Below the pieces are notes generated by a model. It was not told the origin of the DNA. It did not search any database and saw only the letters and a program-made list of their open reading frames with translations. 64,000 nt of DNA from Rhizophagus clarus (lineage: Eukaryota; Glomeromycota; Glomeromycetes; Glomerales; Glomeraceae), in NCBI GenBank assembly GCA_015698045.1, contig BLAL01000194.1, positions 1,302,001-1,366,000 of the forward strand, in the 5' to 3' direction. Below, in pieces: positions 25,458 through 37,389 of this stretch; position 1 is the first letter of the stretch, and every line of letters begins with the position of its first letter. A program made the position numbers and the translations under genes.

Positions 25458-25770
25458 GAAAAAGTACTCCGGCCCTACCACAAAGGGACTTCCTAAGAAG
25501 TGCACTATGCTCCTCCCTGTAAAAAATATTACGCATAGCACCATGCCGTTCCACAACCAACCGGTCCTATCGCAGGACTGCAGTAAAAACTGGTACCTAC
25601 GAACTTACTAAAAGCAAGCGCCTATGCTCCAACCCTCGCATAGTACTATACCGCTCCAAAAATTCCCAACCAGCCCTACTGTGAGACTGCAGCAAATCTG
25701 GTACTCACAGGCTTACAAAGTAAGCATACTATGCTCCCACCCTTGCATAGCATCATGCTGCTCCGACAAA
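25458..25770. repeat. GC-rich minisatellite, unit about 105-115 bp, roughly 2.5 copies
   Basis: Three diverged units start at about 25507, 25622 and 25728 with ctatgctc then ccaaccct or tccct, followed by gcatag, a cc-gctcc block, ggt or agccct with a gactgcag block, and ctggtac. The array is much richer in G and C than its neighbours and has short internal palindromes such as ggactgcag. No frame is conserved between units. It could be a decayed coding repeat or a true minisatellite. Confidence 0.7.
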
Positions 25771-25779
25771 AGTACCCGA

Positions 25780-25960
25780 AAATAAGAAACCAAAAAGTTG
25801 AGCATAAAATTGAAAAAAAGAATATAATAAAGTGAAAATGAGAAGAGAAGATGATGAGAAGAAATAGGGAAAAGTTATAATATAGGAAAGAAAGATAGAG
25901 AAAAGAATATATGAGACCGAAAGAGAGAGAGAGAGAAAAGAAGGAAGGGAAGTGAAATGT
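25780..25960. repeat. Purine-rich tract, (GA)-like
   Basis: The plus strand is almost all A and G, with an agagagagagagag core near 25925. It directly follows the minisatellite. Confidence 0.75.
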
Positions 25961-26164
25961 AATTTTCGAGTGGGACGTCTTTTATAAATTTTTAGTCATA
26001 ATCCATAAAAGATGACTCATTGTTACGTTTGATCACGTACTAATAACTAATTTTTGTTATTTTGTTACTTATATATATCAATTATACATATGAAAATATG
26101 TCGACGTGTCGTGCCAAGCATGTGATTTGATTAGTAGGAAAACCATTATTCACATTGAACGCTA

Positions 26165-26295
26165 GTAAATATCCGGACATTTTCTGGACATTAGACCCGA
26201 ACCCTAATGTCCGGAATATTGCAAAATTCCGGACATTTTTTGGATAGACAGACATTTTCTGGACATTTTCGATGACAATTTCCGGACATTCTTTT
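26165..26295. repeat. Word patch built on tccggacatt, both orientations
   Basis: The words ccggacatttt, ctggacatt and gacatttt occur six times on the plus strand, and the reverse form aatgtccgg once, pairing as an inverted repeat around acccgaaccct (ggacattag / ctaatgtcc, 26187-26213). Nothing suggests a gene. Confidence 0.75.
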
Positions 26296-26399
26296 TTTAT
26301 AGGGAATTCGTTATGATGATAATGATGATGGTAATAATAATAATAATCATAATGACAATTATTATTATGGAAGTTCAAGTGAAGGGTCGAGTACAAGTA

Positions 26400-26960
26400 T
26401 TGATATTATACAGTAACTGAATATTTAAAAGAAAAAAAGTTACACGATTTACTTAGGAACCTAAAAAAAGGAGAAGTTTGTCTTATTGTATTACGTTCAA
26501 AAAACATCATCTTGCGTAAGATGAATCACAAGAATTTTATCTATAAACGATGAAGATTTTTGTGATAAAAATGGTATACTTTATCGATGTGGTATTTTGT
26601 TATATGAAAGACCAGGAATAAGAAATATTTAAGCGCTGCATTTAATTCGTTCCTTGCTAATCAAATTATTGTACTTAAATGTTGATGTAGTATGAGCGAA
26701 AAAAAAAACATCTCTTTTAATGCTCATATAAAATCTACGTCTATCGATAAGGAAGATGCTTCTAATTCAATCGGTCCAAATTCTGGTCGGGTCCATCGTT
26801 AGTTCAACTATATGGTTCTTTGCGATGTTTGGACGAAAATGTTTATCCTGAAGCCTGAAGGGGATATTATCGTGACCAATGAATCACGCTGGCCATTATC
26901 AAATTACTAAAATGAATAAAATAATGCTTTTACGAGAAGCTCGAAGTATTAAAATAAGCA
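26400..26960. other. Intergenic sequence, no gene seen
   Basis: Short broken frames only. A few stretches near 26540-26640 and 26740-26900 have coding-like composition on the plus strand, but stops interrupt them and I recognise no family. Confidence 0.4.
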
Positions 26961-26984
26961 TCCGCAGAATTAGGAGAAAGTCAA

Positions 26985-27365
26985 ATGCGAAAATCAAGTG
27001 AGGAAAGAAGTCGGGGAAGTCGAAAACGAAAACAAGGATAAGGGGGAGAATGTTAAAGTTGAAAATAAGGAGCGAGAAGAGAGGACGAAAATGAGAAGAA
27101 AGGAGTTAAGGGGGAATTCAAGGACAATAGCAAAGATAATGAAAAAGTTAAGTGTGAAAATAACAGATAAAGAGAAGAAATAGGATGTCAAAGAGGATGT
27201 CAAAGACAAAAACAAGGATAATGAAGAGAAATTAAAGTAAAAACAAAATAGAAATCAATAGGGAAGAAAAGAAAGAGGAAATGATTAAATAAGAAGTTGT
27301 TGAAAAAGAGAGAATAGTAAAATTTGAAGTAAGAATAGCATTAATAAGAGTGGCAAGAAGTCGAA
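26985..27365. repeat. Purine-rich low-complexity tract
   Basis: The plus strand is nearly pure A and G for some 380 bases, with repeated gaaaa, gaggat and caaggataa words. The open frames on both strands here (Lys/Glu-rich on plus, Ser/Leu/Phe-rich on minus) are what such composition gives by itself. I do not call a gene. Confidence 0.7.
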
Positions 27366-27660
27366 ATATCATCATAAAATCTTCACCGACAATTCTGAGA
27401 CATTTCACCAGTTATTTCATCGAAAATCACTTTTAATTTTTTACTGTAATTAATAACATATCCATTTGTGTTTAATATTTCTTATTGTGAAAATACAATT
27501 ATTAAAGAGAAAATACAATTTATTGTGTAGAATTTTATTATAAATATACACATAAAAGAATGTTATCTTGAATTGATCGGCTTTTTTATTATAGTGAGAT
27601 AATAAAGATTAATATTCTGAGTTTTCAAATGAACTCCAGCCAAATTTTTTCTAACGAATA

Positions 27661-27762
27661 CAGTCAAACCTTATATAACGATATGTCGGGACATATATGA
27701 AAATTTTAAAAAATATCGTTATATCAAGTTATATCGAATATCGGTATATCGAGATTAGACTG
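27661..27762. mobile_element. Pogo/Tc1-like MITE, 102 bp, complete
   Basis: The element starts cagtcaaaccttatataacg and ends with the reverse complement of cagtctaatctcgatatacc, so both ends begin cagtc and share the ata-ta-c(c/g)gatat core. TA dinucleotides flank it on both sides (27659-27660, 27763-27764). The inside is a second inverted repeat (gatat/atatc words), so nearly the whole element can fold. No coding capacity. Confidence 0.85.
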
Positions 27763-27939
27763 TACTATATTCTTAATTTTTTATTCAATCAATTAATTAT
27801 CTGTTATAAACAGTATTATGGGATTATACGTTAAATATTTGTATTTAGTGATTATTAAATTATGAAATAATAATAAAAAAAGTACATAAAAGAACAATAA
27901 ATTGTTTTATTGTAAAATGTTATTTATTTAACATTTGTC

Positions 27940-28200
27940 GGTGAAATAATTTTCGGTGAAATGGTCGTTTCGGTGAAATGACCGTCGGTAAAACGATTGT
28001 AGGTGTCGAAATGGTTTTCGACATATCCGCTATCCGCCATCGGATCGGATAATGAACGGATAATTCGGATTATCTGTAAGCTTGATCCGGATATCCGTAT
28101 CCTAGTACGGATCACCTCCTAATATTTCATCCGCTATCCGCCATCGGATCGGATAATGAGCGGATAATCCGGATGGTCGGATAACGGATCGCTTCTCTAG
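27940..28200. repeat. Word patches: cggtgaaat, then cggat
   Basis: First, cggtgaaat recurs at about 27940, 27953 and 27971 with relatives gtcggtaaaacg and ggtgtcgaaatgg. From 28023 a block of about 50 bases, atccgctatccgccatcgga followed by tcggataatgaacggataat, is repeated at 28131 with one base change. Palindromes such as ccggatatccg lie between. The same cggat words recur at 50185-50205. Confidence 0.8.
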
Positions 28201-28209
28201 AATAGCTGA

Positions 28210-29880
28210 AGGCTTATCTACACTAATAATAATTATTCTAAAACATTTCTAAAAAATTTAAAATTTTTTGAAATATTCAAAATATCAAATTATTCAAATT
28301 TACCATCTTGATTATGACCCATTTAACAGTTAACAACAAACATATTTTAAAATTATATATTATATTATGCCTAACTAAAAAGCTCGAGTTTAAATTTGTT
28401 ATGTTAATTTTTATTAATATTTAATACGCAAAAATGCAATTAATAATACAGTATTGCACGAATTAAAATTTTTATTAGTTTAATTCTAATCAAAATTAAA
28501 ATTAGATTTTCCTTTTAATGGTCCCAATTTAAAGCCAAGTTATTGCACAATACGTTCGTTATTTCGTTTAATTCATAAGGTTCTACAAAAAATATTGAAA
28601 ATAACATTGCGCATTTCGCTTTACGTTTACGAAATCCAATTTGTCACATAATAGCGGGAGAAAACAATGATCTAGGTCATAAAAATTTCTTAATCATATG
28701 TACGATGACCACATTCTGTACCTTTTATAATCTTTATTATAAAAAGTAAATTATTAATAATAAAAATAATAATAAAAATAATATATTACATAATAGATTA
28801 ACATATATTTCTATTAATTTAAATACTATAATTTATTGGTTAATAATTTATGACCAAAGTCATATGACCTGAAAAGTTCTAGAATGACTTAGTGTCATTC
28901 TGAAACATACTCAAATTTGTCGGATGTATAATTTATTTCACAGTTATAACCGTGCTTTTTTGCAGAGGGATGTGGAACGTAGCGAAGGACAATGCATTGG
29001 ACAAATTTGTGTTAACACATGCTTATGTCAATATAGTTTCCTAACTACCCTGCTTATTTCCTTTTACATTTTGTAACGCATTCCTTTTAGTAAAACGATT
29101 TTCGCTTTACTAGCGATAGACATCACTTGTTTCCATTTTCTTCAATGCCTAAAATTAACCTGCAGAACTTGCGGAATTTTTTTCCGCTAGTAAATTAAAT
29201 ATGCACATGCGAATTTTGCAGTCAATTTTCAGAATTTTTTTTTACGCATATTAATTTTGATACAGTATATGCAAATTCTGCATGTTAGATTTCTAACATA
29301 TTGTACGTGCAGCTGAATGGGCCTGAGCTTAAAGATTTTGATTTGAAGAGGTATTTGATGTTTGGCTAATATTTTCAAAACGTGTTTAATAATTTAATAA
29401 AAGTTAAATATAAAATGCAATCTTTGCCGCATAATCAGTAAATTGCAATTTGTGGTGGTGCAAGACTAGAATTTTATATAATGATAGACAGTGTTGTTAT
29501 TGTAATAGCCAATAGTCATACTTTATTTGATAATGTAAACAACTAATAGATACTCTACAGTATCGACTTAAGAGAAAAAGATGTTGACTAATTACATGTA
29601 GTAATATTTCGATTATCAACATTTATTTTTAATGTATTTTTTAGAATTTTGATTTTTTTTTTAAAAAAAATTTTGTGATTTGATTTGATTGTTAAAACTT
29701 AAAGTAATATGTTGGTTAATATTTGATGTTGTGAAATTAAGAGAAGATTATGAAAATACTTAATGGCGCAGGAAATAAAAATAATCGCCAGGATTTTTAT
29801 ATCGAGAAAATTGACGATGATATGATCAATTTGATTGTAATGTAGAGTGCCAATATTAAATGCGTGTACTTGACTTGTGT
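28210..29880. other. AT-rich intergenic sequence, no gene seen
   Basis: All frames are short. The last 100 bases are the presumed 3' flank of the minus-strand receptor-like gene. Confidence 0.5.
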
Positions 29881-29884
29881 GTAT

Positions 29885-31776
29885 TCATTTGTATTCATTT
29901 AATTCTTGTTGAAAATCAGAATCATCATTTAACAAACCGTTTGATGAGTTCGCAGATACCAAATTAATAGAATCATATACCGTTAACATATCATCGTCAT
30001 TTTTCAACATATCATTTTCATCGATAATGTTTATATTAATATCTCTCATATCCTCAATAGATTTCTCATATTCACGATTATTATAAATAATAATATCATT
30101 TGAATCAGATGTTTCTTCTTCAGGATGATCATTTATGTTTGATTGATTAACGTCATTATCGTTAGCATGACCTCCAATTTCATGCGTTGTGGTAGAAGTG
30201 ACTACAATAGAAGTTTCCGGTTGTACATTTTGATCAATTGATGATGATGAGTTCAATTTAGATGAATTTGAAAACCCTTCATTTATCGCGAATTGAATAA
30301 AATTACCAATTCCTCCAAAATTAATTGCTAAAAATTTAAGGACAAGTATTAAAGAAGTCGAAATAAATCAGAAATAAAGAAAGAAAAAGAACGGGGATAC
30401 TTACTTGTGGTAGCCAGCACGTCCAACAATACATTTTCAATCTAGTTATAAAATATAATTAGTTTTATTTAAAAATTTAGCAAAAAAAAAAAAAAAAAAA
30501 AAAAATCTTAAAAAAAAAAAAATTTTCATTACCCCGGCCAGAGTAAAAAAGAAATAAGTGAGAAGAGGAATCTGTTATTATAAAATTAAAAATAATTCAG
30601 ATGTCTTAAAATAGGAAAATAAAAAATGTACTTTTTTTTTTTGATCTTACTCACGAATTGTAAAATGAATGTAAAAATATATGATATTAATTTTCTTAAA
30701 GCTCGTTTTTCAATAGGACGTTGAATACTTGAAATAAGTATACTGTCATTACTTCTAATTTTCAATAAAACCATTATGTAACAAGCGAGGATGGTTACCA
30801 GAACTACAGATATAAATATAATCATAGAAATAGGGACGAAATTACTATGATGTCTTCCAGCACACCTGAAAAAAAGTATCAGTGTAAGAAATAGTGTAAG
30901 AAATGATTTCATACAAAAAAAAACAAAAATCAATTGTTAAAGCTAAAGTACGAACCAATATTTTTGTTGACCGGATTTATCCAATGAAAGATAAAAGAAT
31001 AAAACGGATAACAATACCGATGCAACCCAAAGTTTATAATCATATGGTCCAAACTCTATATAATATTCTCTACATACACAAGACCATGTTGTCAAAGCTA
31101 CAATACCCACAAGAAAAATATTTAGTGTAAACAAAGTTGATACAGAATCACCGATTATTTTACATGTCGGATTTGACCATGGCAGTTTTCGTATAAGGGT
31201 ATAGCACTATTAAAAGTTCAAATTAAAAATTCGGTTACGTATTACTTTTTTTTTTTATTTTAAAGAACGAGAATATTTACAAATAGTTACCAAATTTACA
31301 GAGAATGTAAGTGAAAGAAATGTATCTTTATAAAGAGAAAATAATTAGAACCAAAATATTGAGAAAAGAATATTAAAAATTTTAAAAGACTTACCGGTTA
31401 ATGCGATATAGAATGGAAATCTCAAAGATAAAGGAACATTATTTCTTCCGCCACGTTTTAACTGAAGATATGTTCCTAATCAAGAAAACAAGATTTAGGC
31501 ACAATTAAACTTAATTTGGAATAATCATAAATACTTACGATATATGACGTATAAGCTTCCAAATAAATTGAATTGTAATGCAATTATTCCAATAATCAAG
31601 ACAATGTAAAAATTTCGAACAGCATCTGGACCGTAAACTCTTGTATCATCAAGTTTTGGTATTTCCTGATAATTGGTATAAGTATCATCCTCAAATTCCA
31701 GATCTGTATGTTTAATATCAATAGCGTTACAATTCGAAGCGAGAAAAATGAAGAGAAAAGCAGCGGGTGTGATCAT
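29885..31776 (-). CDS. GPCR-like seven-transmembrane protein
   Basis: A predicted membrane receptor; ligand and G-protein partner unknown. Eight minus-strand exons join in phase: 31776-31539, 31475-31395, 31325-31291 (35 nt), 31206-30956, 30865-30655, 30571-30533 (39 nt), 30441-30405 (37 nt), 30327-29885, giving 444 aa. An alternative in-frame ATG at 31845 would add 23 residues; I prefer 31776 because MITPAAFLFIFLASNCNA then forms a signal peptide. Hydrophobic segments lie at about 55-79, 97-118, 139-161, 175-193, 210-236, 259-284 and 289-311. Cys133 before helix 3 and Cys203 in the loop before helix 5 sit where the conserved GPCR disulfide sits. The cytoplasmic tail of about 130 residues is rich in Ser, Asn, Asp and Glu. 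The helices resemble cAMP-receptor-like fungal GPCRs, but I cannot name the subfamily. Confidence 0.8.
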
Positions 31777-31849
31777 GGGTTTGAACGGAACAAGGAAGTT
31801 ATTTATAAGAAAAGAATGTAAATAATATAATTTGAAGAAGCTCATATAT

Positions 31850-33360
31850 TAAAGATTTCTTGGTATAAATTTTTTTTTTTTTTCGTTATTTTTTCAAAGA
31901 AACAAAATCATGATTTATTTTTAATTTTATCGATTTATTTTATTTTATTTATTTATTTTTTTTTTTCTTATTTTTTTTCCAAAAAAAAAAAAATAATAAT
32001 AAATAAATAAATAAAATGAAAGAGCTATCTATATATAACAATATACTACTAAATACGAGAATAATGATAAATTTTTAATGTGTAAACAAAAGATGTGATG
32101 TCAATAACAAAACAATTAAGCATTATATATGATATCTGAGAGAAAAGACTTAATTAGTGATCTGTGAAGCAGTGTTACAAACATTCGTTTATTGGTTTAT
32201 TATATCGAAACAAAAAAAAAAAAAAATTCAACAATCAACATGACTTAGTACCTTTGAAATTCAATAATGATTGATCTTATTGATGTTTTTAAATTAGTAT
32301 GCAAAAAATAAACTATAGTGTATATCATTTCCCAACTAGTTTGATTTCAATTAATATTACATGACGTACCATAAAAATGGTTGGGAGTCCCTGTCATTTT
32401 GTCAATTCTGATCTAGGGTCCATGCAAATTTGTTTCAGCCATCGAAAGATCATACCCATTTTTGTTTCAATCTTCAAATGTTAATTAAGATTCTCGGCAA
32501 ATTTGATTTGTTCGCTAAAAAAACTATGATAACAAATAACCTTTTCACATATATTTTGTGTTATATTAGTCTTATTTTAAAATAGCAAAAAAATTTATTA
32601 TCCTGCATAGAATTTTTTCATAATACATTATATTCCAAATCTCACTGCCGATTCTTTCGCAATAATATTAAAGCCGGTTAGACCATAGCGTAATTTCATT
32701 CAAGTTAGGAACTTTAATATATGTTTAGTATTTATATAAAAATTTTTGTTAATTTTTTAATTTATATTAGGGAAAAACAATTAAGCTTATGGCGTTATTA
32801 AAATCCCCGTGTTTCCGTTAAAAATTTTTAATGGAAATCCATTTCCATTTGTGAGAAGGACGGAGACAATTGTAAAATATCAAGTTAAAAGTTTTTTTGA
32901 TTGGTTTTCTAAATTTCTGCAGTCTTAGTAATATATTCATATTGAAAAAATTTTAATACGTAATTATTTATTCGACGTTTTTATATATTAGTTTAACTTT
33001 ATTTGGTTTTAATAATAAATTTGTGCACGTTTATCATAATATTTATTGTTTACTGTTTATATCTTTAAAAAAAAAAAAAAAAAAATTTCCTAATGAACTA
33101 TCAAGTTTTGGTCAAGTTTATGTAGAATTACTTAGTATTTAGTTAAACGGTTTATTACCATATATACCATTATTTTCACGTGACTTTGAAAATCTATACT
33201 CTTTTGTGCCAATTGGAGCTTTATTGCCGTTATTACTGTATTATTGCAAAAGGTGGTACATACCACGTGGTCGTTATTAACTAATTACAGAAGGAATTAC
33301 TTTTCTTCGCCTTTTATTCGCCCCTTTCTTATTTGTGACGATAATCAAAATTTTGTTGTA
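31850..33360. other. Divergent intergenic region
   Basis: This lies between the starts of the minus-strand receptor-like gene and the plus-strand Trs65-like gene, so it should hold both promoters. It is AT-rich with long T and A runs (31869-31881, 31985-31992, 32212-32226, 33067-33085). No motif can be assigned with confidence. Confidence 0.5.
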
Positions 33361-33363
33361 ATC

Positions 33364-35819
33364 ATGAGAGCTCAGGAAACTTTATTTAATGAGTTGACCT
33401 TGGACATTGCTGTACCTAACGGAATCATACATTGTACCAAAGAAGAAGTTGATTCTATTTTCAATACAAAAGCGAGGACTATTGCGTATTATGGTTCTTT
33501 TTTTTTTTTTTTCTTATTATTATTATTGTTATTTTTTTTTATTATTAATTTGTATTTTACTAATTGTTAATTCCTTTATCTTTAATTATAAAGACGAAAC
33601 GCTACATTTTTATCTTATAATTGGTCTTCCTGCTGATTCTGGTCTATCTGATCAAGATGCTGCAATAAATTATTTCCATCAATTAGATATATATGTTGAA
33701 GCATCAATTATTGATGCTAGTACTTTATCTGTTCCTGCGCCAAATCCTCCTGCTGTGTATCGCTTACCATCTCGAGCAAGTTCAACTGCTACTTCTCCAT
33801 CAATACCTGGAACTCCTTTACCACCTCCAATGGATAAGAGAATTATTAAACCATCAGAAGGTTCTGTTATATATTCATATATGTACAATTCAAATTCAAA
33901 AGATCGTCAAATGGTGGTCACTGAAAGGAATGGTTGTTGGAATGGTGTTTTTCCTTTAGTTGTACCTGTAGGTGAGTTATTTATAATTTTTTTTTTAAAA
34001 AAAAATCTATTTATTTTTTTTCTTTTTCTTTTTCTTTCTTTCTTTCTTTTTTTTTTTATGGTTTTATGATTCAAGATTATAAATTTTTTAGAATCTACAT
34101 TAATTAAATTTTATTTTAATGTTAAAATTTTTAATATATATTAGCTTATGTTAAAACCCGAGCTCAAACGCCTGCATTAGCTCTTAGCACAGTAGTGACA
34201 CAGAAACCTCAACCAAAAATCCCAATTGACGTAAAATCACCAGAAGCTGATTTATATGCTTCTGAGAATTTTGGAAATATGAATTTATTAGAAGGGTTAA
34301 ATGATGGTTTGTGAAAAATAATTTAAATTACATAAAATTTTTATATTTGAATTTGTTTTTACTAATTATATTTTGAATTAGATCCGTCTTTTGAAGATTC
34401 CACAAAAAGTCTTCTGTTGCCTTCATCACGTTTATATCCGGATAATAAAAAATTAAATTCTCATTCGAATTCATACCAATCTAGACGTGATTTTCGAAAA
34501 ATTTTATCAGTTAAATCAGCATTGAATGTTCGTATGAGAACTACTAGTGTATCACCTTTAGATAATGCTTTAATGATGTCTGTTGAATTAGAAAATAATA
34601 CGGATGCAGGTGGTTCATTTTCTGTTGAGGTGGTTAATGTTGAAATTGCTTACGGTTTTGTGACAAGATATGATTGGGGTCCTAAAGATAAGAAAGTGGG
34701 TAATTACTTTATCTTATGGGAGTTTTGTAATTTGAATATTTTATTGGTTTTTTCTAAAAGTATAATCCATCATTTTAGGATAAATTCCCATTAACCCTTA
34801 ATCCTGTTGACCAAGTGACATTTTTATATAATATAACAATTCTTGATGATCCTTCTTTTCCAAAATTAACTCCGACATTTTACCCTACACCAAACCCTTA
34901 CTCACGATCTAGTTCACGTCGTTCATCCACAGCTTCAATTTTTTCAGTCAATTCCTTATATTCATCATCAACTGAAGATCGTCAACGACATGTATCCATT
35001 GTTGTTAAAGGGTCACCTGTGCATGATGGTATGAAAAGTAGAAGTATTGAATCTAGATGGAATTGTATGTTAGATTTATCCAATTTGCGTAGACGTGAAG
35101 ATTCTTATCCACCGCCAGGTGTACCCCCAAATGCAAATCAAAGATCTTCACTCCAATCAAGAACGAGTCAAATAACTTCTCCTTCAGCAAGAAATGGTAG
35201 TTTATTTTCACCACCCGGTTCAATGACACCTACAGCTAAGAGTTTTTTCTCGACTGAAACTAATGGACGTGGAAAGAGGCAATATTCAAGTCTTCCTACA
35301 ATACCTGATGATCATCATAGCATTAGTAATGGAATTCTTTCAAGTGGAAGAACCCCATTAACAGAGAAACCCGTAGAGGTAGAAGTTGGTGATGGTGTCG
35401 TTGTATCGTTTTTAGGTATATTTCTTCATTAATCTTATAGCATCATTATTTACTTTAATATATTGTTAATCGATTTATTGTTCTTGTTACTTTACAGTTA
35501 CATCTAAAGTGTTTGCGGGTAAAGTATTCACAATACATGTTTTTGTCGTTAACAGATCAAAACATGTTCGAAGATTTACTGTAATGGTCCCAAACAAAAA
35601 GCGACCAAATGAGAAGTAAGAGTTATTATATATCGCTGATTTATCTTTATCGAGATTATATTGATTGTTTTGTTAATTTTAATAGAGCTATTAGAAATTT
35701 AGTAGCTGCTCCATTGGGAGCAAAGGTGATACAAAATGATTCAATGGTCTCTGGGAATGGAAATCAGTCAAATCAATTAGAACCATTCTTGGATGAATCA
35801 GGTATTATAAGAAAAAACC

Positions 35820-35855
<36 letters not shown>

Positions 35856-36312
35856 TTTTAAAAAAAAAGAGTTTAACGATATTTTAAATTACTTTAGATT
35901 TCATTAAGAAGTATCTAGAAACGGAGACACCTGATGCAGATATTGTTTGTTTAGAAAATAATGTCAGAGTTGGGTAAGATATTATCATGAGAAAGAATAA
36001 TCTCTTTTTTTAAGAAAAAATTTTTTTTTTAATTTTAATTAATAACTTTATTTCTTTATACCTTTTTAATTATTCAGTCCATTGCATCCTTCAACATGTG
36101 AATCAGTTGCATTACACTTTATTGCAATTAAAGAATCATTGCACATGATCGAGCTTGTGCAATTAGTTGATAATGACACGGGATTTATTACAAATTTACG
36201 TAATGTATTGGAGATTCACGTTTCTAAATCTTTTAATCTTAATTTAACAAAGGATAAAGGTTCAGAAATATTTAATTCTACTACTAGTAGTAGAGTAGTT
36301 GAAGTTAATTAA
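33364..36312 (+). CDS. TRS65: TRAPPII subunit Trs65-like protein
   Basis: Trs65 is a fungal subunit of the TRAPPII tether that activates Ypt31/Rab11-type GTPases at the late Golgi. Nine exons join in phase: 33364-33493, 33594-33971, 34145-34306, 34382-34695, 34779-35415, 35498-35615, 35686-35801, 35898-35973, 36078-36312; the product is 721 aa. Ser/Pro-rich disordered stretches (about residues 95-125 and 365-510) separate folded parts. The family signature is at the C-terminus: VFTIHVFVVNRSKHVRRFTV, then GPLHPSTCESVALHFIAIKE and VQLVDNDTGFITNLRNVLEI, the immunoglobulin-like strands of fungal Trs65. The N-terminal block ELTLDIAVPNG followed by YLIIGL also fits. The ATG at 33364 is the first that precedes this block without a stop. 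I am fairly sure of the family, from motif recall only. Confidence 0.85.
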
Positions 36313-37190
36313 GTTATCTTTCAGGAATTGGTTTATTATATTTTAATAAGTATGTTGATTAAGTATTGATTTAATATTGAAATTTTCGTCATTTAGTTAA
36401 AAATAATACTATTTAATATTATATCTATTCATTTTATTAATAAAAAAAAAAAAAAAAATCATTTGTCGCATAATTTTTCAAAGGTTCCATATATACCGCA
36501 CTGTAATTTCTGTGTGACTTTGGTCTATAGACAGTGATTGACACGAAGGAGGATCGAATTTCAAATTTCCAAATATCAAATTATTCTGGTCACGTCTAAT
36601 CGTAATTAAGAAATACTGTATATCGACGAATAAAAAGTGAACCTACGAATTTTTCCTTTTGGATGATTCCAGCCGGCGTTATGTAAATTCAGCTAAGAAG
36701 TGGTGTGCAGTGTGTCCGTTGATGTGATGGGGAAATTGGGATTGACCCAAAATTTATCTAATTCAGCGAATAATATTTTGTATAGATAAGAAAAATAAAA
36801 ATTGAATGGCTGGAATCTTTCAATTCTCCGCCTAACGTAAACATGAATGGTTCATATACATATTGATACACCTACAAATTTGCTAAAGGTTCTAAAAACA
36901 AAGTCAAAGTATAGTATACAAATTTTTTATATAATTTAAAATTTATAGTAATTAAATTATAATAAAGTAATTAAATTTAAATTATTTTGTTTCTTTTTTA
37001 ATTGTCAAAAAGATAATTCAAAATTATGATTTGGTGATATTTGATTCGATTTGATCGATATTTTACAACCAAACACCAATTTATAAAATATAAAATTTTA
37101 AAATGAGACATCAATTGAGTGTACATAAAAAAATTCAAAATTTTGATAATATATTTATTTTTTTTTTTTTCAATATTATTAATATTCTTG
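36313..37190. other. Intergenic, 3' flank of the Trs65-like gene
   Basis: No gene seen. It contains an A run at 36442-36459 and otherwise unremarkable AT-rich sequence. Confidence 0.5.
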
Positions 37191-37229
37191 AATTTTGATC
37201 ACATTGAGTGAAGGTATGGGTATGTCTCT

Positions 37230-37366
37230 ATGTGACATAACGAATTTCGCGACAAAGCGATTTTTTAAGATTTTATATATGAACATATATAGTCGTTATA
37301 TCAAACTTATAAATTTCGAAGATTTTTGTCAACTGGAAGGTTCGTTATATAGGGTTCTGACTGTAG
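37230..37366. mobile_element. Pogo/Tc1-like MITE remnant
   Basis: The right end aaggttcgttatatagggtt followed by ctgactgtag is nearly the same as the end at 16226-16251. The words cataacgaatttcg (37235) and agtcgttatatcaaactt (37291) look like the inner parts of the same kind of element. A left terminal repeat with TA is not clear, so the borders are approximate. Confidence 0.55.
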
Positions 37367-37389
37367 TTCCAATTATCAATTACAAATAA

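Noticed and set aside
26994-27215. Overlapping open frames on both strands (Lys/Glu-rich and Ser/Leu/Phe-rich)
   Set aside because: Both come from one purine-rich low-complexity tract; neither has a motif.
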